NCBI RefSeq assembly: GCF_003667705.1
Contig: NZ_CP033019.1
Location: forward strand, 5,890,001-5,954,000
DNA length: 64,000 bases
Reading direction: 5' to 3'
Source: Janthinobacterium agaricidamnosum
GTDB taxonomy: Bacteria > Pseudomonadota > Gammaproteobacteria > Burkholderiales > Burkholderiaceae_D
In this document: one piece after another, positions 29,189-36,044 of the stretch
Numbering within the stretch: the stretch's first letter is position 1
Layout: each line of letters starts with the position of its first letter
Notes under the pieces: model-generated
Told to the model about the DNA's origin: nothing
Seen by the model: only the letters and a program-made list of their open reading frames with translations
Databases searched by the model: none
Program-made: the position numbers and the translations under genes

Positions 29189-30648
29189 GTACGTTCGTGC
29201 GGCTGGCGCAATCGTTCGACGCGTGGCGCGCGGCGGCGCGCGAACTGATCGCGCGCGGCGTGCCGCCTGCCGACGTGGCCTGGCAATCGCAGCCCGGCGA
29301 CGGCGACCTGTTTTCCTCCACGCCAGAGGCCACGGATACCGGCGCGCCACCGCTGCGCCTGCCCCGCCAGCTGGTGGAACTGCTGGAGAGCGCCGCCTGT
29401 TTCAACGTGCATGACCGCTGGGCCTTCCTGTATCAGGTGCTGTGGCGCTGGCAGCAGGGCCAGCACGACGTGGTGTCCCCGGCCGACGCGGACGGCGCGC
29501 GCCTGCACGCCATGGTCAAGGCCGTGCACCGCGAGGAGCACGACATGCATGCCTACGTGCGCTTCCGCGAGCGGGCCGAAAGTGACGGCGCGCCCCGTTT
29601 TGTCGCCTGGTTCGAGCCCACGCACGAGGTGCTGCCGCAGGTGGCGCGCCACTTCGCGCGCCGCATGGGAAAGGCCAGCTGGATGATCGCCACGCCCGGC
29701 GCCAGCATGCTGTGGGATGGCGCCACCTTGCACGCGGGACCGGCCCTGCTGCGCGGCGCGGCCGACATCGACGATGCGGGCGAAGCGCTATGGCTGACGT
29801 ACTACCGCAGCATCTTCAACCCCGCGCGCGTGAATGCGGACTTGCTGCACAGCCATATTCCCTCGCGTTTCTGGAAAAATTTACCCGAAGGCGCCATCGT
29901 GCCCGCCATGCTGAGCGGCGCGGCCAACGGCGAGCGGCGCACGGGCCAGACGGCCAGCGTGGGACAGCGGCAGGGCGCCGCCATGATCCCGATCAGCGCA
30001 GAGCGGGCCCAACCGGTGCGCGGGGCTGCCACAACACTGGACCAGTGCCGCCGCTGCGAACTGTGGCAGCATGCCACGCAAGCCGTGCCCGGCACAGGCC
30101 CGCACACCGCCCGCATCATGCTCGTCGGTGAACAGCCGGGCGACCAGGAAGACCTGGCCGGACTGCCCTTCGTCGGCCCGGCCGGTGCGCTGCTGGACAA
30201 AGCCATGCGGGAAGCTGGCATCGCGCGCGACAGCATCTATCTGACCAATGCCGTCAAGCATTTCAAGTGGGAACCGCGCGGCAAGCGCCGCCTGCACAAG
30301 ACCCCGGCCCAGCGCGAGATCCTCGCCTGCCATGGCTGGCTGGAAGAAGAGATCGAACGTGGCAAACCACAGGTGATCGTGGCGCTGGGCAGCACGGCAT
30401 TGAAATCCGTGCTGCAGGATGGCGCGGCCAGCATGACGCCGCTGATCGGCACGCCCATCGAACACGACGGGCGCTGGGTGGTGACCGTGTATCACCCGTC
30501 ATATGTGCTGCGCGCACGGGACGAAGAGAGCCGGCGCCAGGCCTACGCGGTGATTGTCGATGGCTTGCGGCAGGCGCTGCGGCTACTGCAGGAGCCGCAT
30601 CACGGCGTCGCCGCCGGCACTTCCTGCGCCTCATCGCGCCGCGCATAG
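29185..30648 (+). CDS. DUF4130-UdgX fusion, uracil-DNA crosslinking protein
   Basis: A 487-residue two-domain protein. Residues about 1-235 form a DUF4130 domain (FLYQVLWRW, ARLHAMVKAVHREEHDMHAYVRF, SRFWKNLPE). The C-terminal 210 residues are a UdgX-type uracil-DNA glycosylase: C288-x2-C291 start it, motif A is GEQPGDQED (315-323), then PFVGPAG, the UdgX-specific loop KRRLH (367-371, usually KRRIH), C382, and motif B region VYHPSYVLR. H371 corresponds to the histidine that covalently captures the abasic site in mycobacterial UdgX. Family-4 UDGs have Cys where this protein has His in AVKHF. It starts as ATGA with the radical SAM gene and its tail overlaps the convergent transporter gene by 49 bp. 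Confidence 0.93.
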   Translation: MSTFVRLAQSFDAWRAAARELIARGVPPADVAWQSQPGDGDLFSSTPEATDTGAPPLRLPRQLVELLESAACFNVHDRWAFLYQVLWRWQQGQHDVVSPADADGARLHAMVKAVHREEHDMHAYVRFRERAESDGAPRFVAWFEPTHEVLPQVARHFARRMGKASWMIATPGASMLWDGATLHAGPALLRGAADIDDAGEALWLTYYRSIFNPARVNADLLHSHIPSRFWKNLPEGAIVPAMLSGAANGERRTGQTASVGQRQGAAMIPISAERAQPVRGAATTLDQCRRCELWQHATQAVPGTGPHTARIMLVGEQPGDQEDLAGLPFVGPAGALLDKAMREAGIARDSIYLTNAVKHFKWEPRGKRRLHKTPAQREILACHGWLEEEIERGKPQVIVALGSTALKSVLQDGAASMTPLIGTPIEHDGRWVVTVYHPSYVLRARDEESRRQAYAVIVDGLRQALRLLQEPHHGVAAGTSCASSRRA

Positions 30649-31613
30649 CGCTGCGCAATCACGGCGCAGATCATCAATTGAATCTGGTGGAACAGCATCA
30701 GCGGCAAAATCACCATGCCCAGCGAGTGCGTGGCAAACAGTACCTTGGCCATCGGTACGCCGCTGGCCAGGCTTTTCTTCGAGCCACAGAAAACGATGGC
30801 GATTTCATCTTCCTTGCTAAAGCCCAGGCGGCGGCTGATGAACGTCATCAGGCCCAGGACCAGGGCCAGCAGCACGATGCTGAACAGGCCCAGGGCGACC
30901 AGGGTTTCCACCGAGATCGTGTGCCACAGGCCTTCGCTGACGGCTTCGCTGAAGGCCGTATAGACCACCAGCAAAATGGAGCCCTGGTCGACGAACTTGA
31001 GCATGGCCTTGTGGCGGTCGACCCAGCGGCCTATCCAGCGGCGCAGGAACTGGCCGGCCAGGAAGGGCAGCAGCAATTGCATGACAATCGATAAAACGGC
31101 GTCGACCGACGACTTGCTTTCCGCGCCTTTCGCCACCAGCAAACCCACGAGGATGGGCGCAAGAAAAATGCCGATGAAATTCGAGGCCGAGGCGCTGCAG
31201 ATGGCGGCCGGCACGTTGCCGCGCGCCATGGCCGTCAGCGCGATCGACGATTGCACGGTCGATGGCAGCGCGCACAGGAACAGGATGCCCACGTACAGCT
31301 CAGGCGTGAGGAAGGTCAGCGCCAGCGGCCGCAGGGCCAGGCCCAGCAGGGGGAACAAAATGAACGTGCTGGCCAGCACCAGCAAATGCAGGCGCCAGTG
31401 CATGACGCCGGCCACCACGGCTTCGCGCGACAGCTTGGCGCCATGCAGGAAGAACAGGGCGCCGATGGCAACAGTGGTGATATTGCCGAAGACCACGGCC
31501 GTCTGGCCCGTGCAGGGCAGGAAGCTGGCCAGCGCCACGGTGACGAGCAGGGCGATGGTGAAGTTGTCGGGTTTCAGATTGCGCAGCAGGGCGGCGGAAG
31601 AAAAAGAAGACAT
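30600..31613 (-). CDS. Bile acid:sodium symporter family protein (YfeH-like)
   Basis: A 337-residue membrane protein with about ten hydrophobic segments. GALFFLHGAKLSREAVVAG, CALPSTVQSSIALTAMARGN and AICSASASNFIGIFLAPIL are typical of the SBF-like (YfeH) branch, and EDEIAIVFCGSKKSLASGVP carries the second conserved crossover motif. The true substrate is unknown; relatives move organic anions. The start MSSFSSAALLRN is used because the preceding frame is not membrane-like. The last 49 bp overlap the end of the udgX-like gene on the other strand. Confidence 0.9.
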   Translation of the reverse strand: MSSFSSAALLRNLKPDNFTIALLVTVALASFLPCTGQTAVVFGNITTVAIGALFFLHGAKLSREAVVAGVMHWRLHLLVLASTFILFPLLGLALRPLALTFLTPELYVGILFLCALPSTVQSSIALTAMARGNVPAAICSASASNFIGIFLAPILVGLLVAKGAESKSSVDAVLSIVMQLLLPFLAGQFLRRWIGRWVDRHKAMLKFVDQGSILLVVYTAFSEAVSEGLWHTISVETLVALGLFSIVLLALVLGLMTFISRRLGFSKEDEIAIVFCGSKKSLASGVPMAKVLFATHSLGMVILPLMLFHQIQLMICAVIAQRYARRDEAQEVPAATP

Positions 31614-31757
31614 GCGGTGGCCTGGTAGCGGCCCAGCCTTGCAACACTGCGCCATGGATGACAAAAAGCGCCGGAATCGGCGCCAGTGCTGGCTATTCTA
31701 ACCCTATCGCCGGACTACCTGCCTGGAAGCAAGCGTGGCTTGTGGACACAATGGCAC

Positions 31758-31786
31758 AAAAAAAATGCCCTGTCCGCAGACAGGGC
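31758..31786 (-). terminator. Rho-independent terminator after the BON-domain gene
   Basis: On the minus strand the stem GCCCTGTC/GACAGGGC (8 bp, 4-nt loop, plus-strand 31767-31786) is followed by a run of eight T (31758-31765 are A on the plus strand). It lies 28 bp beyond the stop of the BON-domain gene. Confidence 0.9.
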
Positions 31787-31814
31787 AACCCGGAGTAAAG
31801 TACAGCGCGAGGGA

Positions 31815-32177
31815 TTAACCGGCGGCTTTGACTTTCAGCTCGTTCTTGATTTCTTTCACGCCGCTCACGGAAGCGACGATCTGCACGACGCGGTCACCCG
31901 CTTCGGCGCTCGGTACATCGCCCGACAGGACGACCACACCTTGCTGGGTTGCTACCTTGACTGGCAGGGCAGCGGCTTGCGCATCGGCGCTCAGGGCGGC
32001 CTTGGCCGAGGAAGTGATGGTTTCATCAGGGACGGCAGCGGCGGCGTTGGCGGCCACGACGGTGTCAGCAGGAGCTTGTGCTTTTGGGGCGGAGTCAGCT
32101 GCATGCGAAGCGGTGATCGAGGCGCCCGACAGTACGATAGCGGCAACCAGGGTATTGAACAGTTTCGATGTTTGCAT
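31815..32177 (-). CDS. Secreted BON-domain protein (OsmY-like)
   Basis: A 120-residue periplasmic protein. A signal peptide (MQTSKLFNTLVAAIVLSGAS, cut near SHA) is followed by an Ala-rich linker, then one BON domain (ITSSAKAALSAD, VATQQGVVVLSGDVPS, DRVVQIVASVSGVKEIKNEL). BON domains bind phospholipid or ligands and OsmY-like proteins answer envelope or osmotic stress; E. coli OsmY has two BON domains, this has one. The ATG at 32177 follows AGAGGAAC. A strong terminator ends the transcript. Confidence 0.9.
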   Translation of the reverse strand: MQTSKLFNTLVAAIVLSGASITASHAADSAPKAQAPADTVVAANAAAAVPDETITSSAKAALSADAQAAALPVKVATQQGVVVLSGDVPSAEAGDRVVQIVASVSGVKEIKNELKVKAAG

Positions 32178-32444
32178 GGTAGTTCCTCTCAATGAAGTTA
32201 AAAGCTTCTTACTTGGATAAAGCAACACTTTGAAGCGTCACATCTACCCATACAGCAAGCACCGTGCCAGCTTTTAATTTCCCTTAAAAATCAAGTACTT
32301 ATATTAAAATCCGATTTTTCCAGCCCATTTCCGCCGGATCCGGCCCGAAAAAGGGGGCTTTTTGTCGCCTGCCAGCGACAGCTTGTGGCAACAATATCAA
32401 TGTTTCAGACTAAGACGCTGATTTTTAACGCTTTATTTTTGTCG

Positions 32445-33812
32445 CTAATCAGCGACAGGGTCGCCGTCGGCCCGGAACAGGGCCGGCGTCAGCTCGTATT
32501 TCTGCAATAAACGGTAGAACTCCGTGCGGTTGCGGTCAGCCAGGCGGGCCGCGTCGGCCACGTTGCCGTCCGTCAGGCGCAGCAGCTGGATCAGGTAGTC
32601 GCGCTCGAAGCGCTGCTTGGCTTCGTTATAGCTGAGCGCTTCGAGCGACGGCACGCGCAGGGCGCGCTGCACCAGCGACAAGGGCACCAGCGGCGCCGTG
32701 GCCAGCGCGCAGACTTGCTCGACGACATTGACCAGCTGGCGCACGTTGCCGGGCCATGGCGCCGCCACCAGGGCCGTGAGGGCGTCGGGCGCGAAGCCGT
32801 TCAGGGTTTTTTGGTACTTGGCCGCCAGTTTCTGCAGGAAATGGTTCGCCAGCAGGGCGATATCTTCGCGGCGCTCGGCCAGCGGCGGCAGGGTCAAGGT
32901 GACCACGTTGAGGCGGTAATACAGGTCTTCGCGGAATTGCCCTTCCGCCATGGCCACATCGAGGTCGCGGTGCGTGGCGGACAATAAGCGCACGTCGACG
33001 GGCCGCGTCTGGTCGGCGCCCACGGGCCGCACGGCCCGTTCCTGCAGTACGCGCAGCAATTTGACTTGCAGCGGCAGCGGCATGTCGCCGATCTCGTCCA
33101 GAAACAGGGTGCCGCCATCGGCCGCCTGAAACAAACCTTCGCGGTTGCCCACGGCGCCCGTAAACGAGCCTTTCACGTGGCCGAACAGTTCCGATTCCAG
33201 CAGTTGTTCGGGGATGGCGCCGCAGTTGACGGCGATGAACGGCGCCTTGGCGCGGCGGCTGGCGTTGTGCAGCGCGCGCGCCAGCAATTCCTTGCCCGTG
33301 CCGCTGGGACCGCGGATCAGGATGCTGGCGTCGGACCCCGCTACCAGCTTGGCTTCGGCCAGCAGCTCGGCCATCTGCGCACTGCGGCTGATCAGTTCGG
33401 CACGCCAGCTTTCATCGCCGGACGCGGGCGCCGGCATGACGGTGGACAAGTTGATGGCGTACGCCACCTTTTCCATCAGCAACTTTCCGTCGAACGGCTT
33501 CGTCAGGTAGGCAAACGCGCCACGCGCCGTCGCATCGACGGCATCGGGAATGGTGCCGTGCGCCGTGAGCAAAATGACGGGCAGGGCCGCGTGCTGACGG
33601 CGGATTTCATCGAACAGGGCCAGGCCGTCGCGGCCCGGCAATTGCACATCGGTAATAACCAGGGCCGGCAATTCCACGGCCAGGCGCGCCAGCGCCGCTT
33701 CCGCGCTGCCCACGGCCGTCACGCGGTAGTTGCCCGCCTTCAAGCGGATGGTCAGCAAACGCAACAGGTCGGGGTCGTCGTCGACCAATAAAATGTGGGC
33801 GTGCTCGCTCAT
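32445..33812 (-). CDS. glrR: GlrR-type sigma-54-dependent response regulator
   Basis: A 455-residue NtrC-class activator. The receiver has acidic pocket DDD (11-13) and phospho-Asp D55 ([10 protein letters not shown]). The AAA+ domain has Walker A GPSGTGKE, the sigma-54 contact loop GSFTGA (GAFTGA is more usual), Walker [10 protein letters not shown], and the C-terminus is a Fis-like helix-turn-helix ([20 protein letters not shown]). The [12 protein letters not shown] and NRTEFYRLL features match GlrR. It overlaps the lipoprotein gene as ATGA and completes a glrK-glrG-glrR operon. Targets in E. coli include glmY and rpoE; none can be assigned here. Confidence 0.93.
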   Translation of the reverse strand: MSEHAHILLVDDDPDLLRLLTIRLKAGNYRVTAVGSAEAALARLAVELPALVITDVQLPGRDGLALFDEIRRQHAALPVILLTAHGTIPDAVDATARGAFAYLTKPFDGKLLMEKVAYAINLSTVMPAPASGDESWRAELISRSAQMAELLAEAKLVAGSDASILIRGPSGTGKELLARALHNASRRAKAPFIAVNCGAIPEQLLESELFGHVKGSFTGAVGNREGLFQAADGGTLFLDEIGDMPLPLQVKLLRVLQERAVRPVGADQTRPVDVRLLSATHRDLDVAMAEGQFREDLYYRLNVVTLTLPPLAERREDIALLANHFLQKLAAKYQKTLNGFAPDALTALVAAPWPGNVRQLVNVVEQVCALATAPLVPLSLVQRALRVPSLEALSYNEAKQRFERDYLIQLLRLTDGNVADAARLADRNRTEFYRLLQKYELTPALFRADGDPVAD

Positions 33813-34351
33813 TTCGCCGCTCCCGCGGCAGGGCGCACGGACAGGCTGCGCTCGATGTTTTTCAGTGCCTCGAGTTTTTCATTGAGCAAGTCGATGCGGC
33901 GCTGCGCGTCGCGCAGCTGCGTGTTGAGCTTGTCGATGCTGTCTTCCTGGCGGCGCAGTTCAGCGTACTGGCTGCCGAGCAATTGCGCCAGCGGCGCCAG
34001 CAGCTGCGCGTCCTTGCCCGTGGCCGTGGCCAGCGGTTCCAGCAACGCTTGCGCGCGGGCCAGATCGCCGGGGCCGCGCACGGTCGCCTGCAGCATGGCG
34101 CGGCGTAGCGTGTTGTGCGGCGCATGATCGGCTTTCGTCAGGTCCAGCTGCGCTTTCGCCAGTTCCGACGGCGTCATCAGGCGCAAGGCACTCTGATACG
34201 CGAGCAGTTCGGCCAGCTGGGGGTCGGCCACGACCACCACGCGCGGCGGCGTCTGCACCAGCACGGGCGTCTGGGTGGGGGGCTTGGCGGCGCAAGCGCC
34301 CAACAGCAGCGCACAGGCGGCCATGCCGGCCAGGGAAGTTCTCGTCATCAT
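33809..34351 (-). CDS. glrG: GlrG/QseG-like lipoprotein
   Basis: A 180-residue lipoprotein. MTRTSLAGMAACALLLGACAA has a lipobox (LLGAC) at residue 20 or so. The rest is helical with a likely coiled coil near the C-terminus (RRQEDSIDKLNTQLRDAQRR). It sits between the kinase and regulator genes, with ATGA overlaps at both ends, which is the E. coli qseE-qseG-qseF order. QseG stabilises or modulates the kinase; the same is inferred here. Confidence 0.82.
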   Translation of the reverse strand: MMTRTSLAGMAACALLLGACAAKPPTQTPVLVQTPPRVVVVADPQLAELLAYQSALRLMTPSELAKAQLDLTKADHAPHNTLRRAMLQATVRGPGDLARAQALLEPLATATGKDAQLLAPLAQLLGSQYAELRRQEDSIDKLNTQLRDAQRRIDLLNEKLEALKNIERSLSVRPAAGAAK

Positions 34352-35760
34352 AAGGGCAGTTCTATCCGAAAATGCGCGCCAGCCTGGCGCGGTAAAAGAG
34401 TGACGCTGCCATCGTGGGCGGCGATATATTCGCGCACGATGGACAGGCCGATGCCATTGCCGTTGCGCGCGCCGGCCGCCTGGCGCACTCCCTGGTAAAA
34501 CGGTTCAAAAATACGCGCGGCATCCTCGGGCGCCACGCCGGCCCCCTCGTCGATGCAATCGATGCGCACACGGCCGCCTTCGCAAGCCAGGCTGAAACGC
34601 ACGGTGCCGCCCTCCGGGCTGAAGCGCACGGCATTCGACAGCAGGTTCGCCAGGGCGGTGGCCAGCTTGTCGCGGTCGGCCTGCACGATCAGGGACTCGC
34701 CCTGCACCTCGACCGTCAAACGGCGCGCCAGCCATTGCAGGCGCTGCGCGGCCACCACATCTTGCAGCAAGACCAGCAAGTCGACCTTGCTGTGCGCCAG
34801 ATGCTGGGCGTCAAAAGCGGCGGTATTGTAGCGCAGCAAGTCTTCGATCTGGGTTTGCAGCGACGCCGTGTTTTGCTGCAGGATGCCGGCGATTTCGCGC
34901 TGGCTGTCGCTGAGCTTGCCGGCCACCTCGTCTTCCAGCAAGGCCACGCCTTCGCGCAGGGCAGCCAGCGGCGTCTTCAGCTCATGCGAGATGTGGCGCA
35001 GAAAACGTTCCTTGTCGGCATCGAGGTCCGCCAGGCGCTGGCGCAGCCAATCCAGCTGCTGGCCCAGGCGGCGCGTGTCGGCCGGGCCGCCGACGACGAT
35101 GGGCTGGTCGTAGCGCTTCTCGCCCAGGCGCTCGATGGCCGTCTCGATGCGGCGCAGCGGACGCGAGAGTAAAAAACCGAAGCAGGTGGCCAGCACGGCC
35201 GCCAGCAGCACGGCGCCGCCCACCAGCAGGCCCAGCAGGCGGCGCTGGCGCTCCAGCTCGGCCAGCAGCGCGTCATTGCGGCTGCCGATTTCCGTCTTGC
35301 TTTCGCGCGCCAGGCTGTCATTGATCTGCGTCATGCGGGCAAACGCGCGGTACACGACGGCGTGGCCATCGCGTTTGCGGCGTTTTCCAGCTTGCAACAC
35401 TTCCCACGCCGATTGCGCCTGCACCGTCCATTCGTCGGCCAGCTGGGGGGCGAATTCGGGCGTGGCGCGGTTCAGCACTTGCAGTGCCGCCGTCGCTTCC
35501 TCGCGCGCCGCCGCGTAGCGCTCGCGGAACACGGGGTCGTCCAGCACGAGGAACTGGCGCGCGCTGCGCTCCATGGCCAGGGTGCGCTCGGACAGGCGCT
35601 GCGACTGTTCCGTCAGTGCAATCGCCTGCGCCGCCGTCTCGCGCCCCAGCCGGGCCAGGTGCTCCAGGGTCAGCAGGGCTTGCACGGAAGTAGCCGTCAA
35701 GATACCCGTCGTCAAAATGAAGGCGGCAAATAACAGTTGGCGAAAGGAAAGTCGGGACAA
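34348..35760 (-). CDS. glrK: GlrK/QseE-type sensor histidine kinase
   Basis: A 470-residue membrane kinase. Helices near residues 7-30 and 175-195 bound a periplasmic four-helix domain; a HAMP region follows, then HisKA with RHISHELKTPLAALREG and an HATPase_c domain with NLLSNAVRFSPEGG, DEGAGV and GNGIGLSIV. The start is uncertain: TTG at 35760, nine bases after GAAGG, gives MSRLSFRQLLFAAF, the typical GlrK start, while an ATG 24 codons upstream (35832) would add a hydrophilic stretch. It heads a three-gene operon with ATGA overlaps. The cue is unknown. Confidence 0.9.
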   Translation of the reverse strand: MSRLSFRQLLFAAFILTTGILTATSVQALLTLEHLARLGRETAAQAIALTEQSQRLSERTLAMERSARQFLVLDDPVFRERYAAAREEATAALQVLNRATPEFAPQLADEWTVQAQSAWEVLQAGKRRKRDGHAVVYRAFARMTQINDSLARESKTEIGSRNDALLAELERQRRLLGLLVGGAVLLAAVLATCFGFLLSRPLRRIETAIERLGEKRYDQPIVVGGPADTRRLGQQLDWLRQRLADLDADKERFLRHISHELKTPLAALREGVALLEDEVAGKLSDSQREIAGILQQNTASLQTQIEDLLRYNTAAFDAQHLAHSKVDLLVLLQDVVAAQRLQWLARRLTVEVQGESLIVQADRDKLATALANLLSNAVRFSPEGGTVRFSLACEGGRVRIDCIDEGAGVAPEDAARIFEPFYQGVRQAAGARNGNGIGLSIVREYIAAHDGSVTLLPRQAGAHFRIELPL

Positions 35761-36044
35761 GGTAGGCGCCTTCGGTTCAGTCTGGAGTGCAAAAGGCGCA
35801 TGGTACGCTAAGCCCCCATCCCGGGGCGCCACCTGTCCAAAAATAGTTTATTTTGCAACATTGTTGCTTTTCCGGCGAACAAGCGGGGCCCGGCGGCGGC
35901 GCACGAATACTCCTAGTACAATAGGGAAAAACTTCACGCAGGCATCAAAGTAGCCCACGGCCCTGGCATTGCGCCACTTTGCCCCCACATGTGATGCAGC
36001 CCCACCGACACTCCGAATCACCTACCGAAGAGATCCCATACCGC

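Noticed and set aside
35760..36044. Sigma-54 promoter upstream of glrK
   Set aside because: Looked for GG-N10-GC spaced elements on the minus strand; no convincing match.
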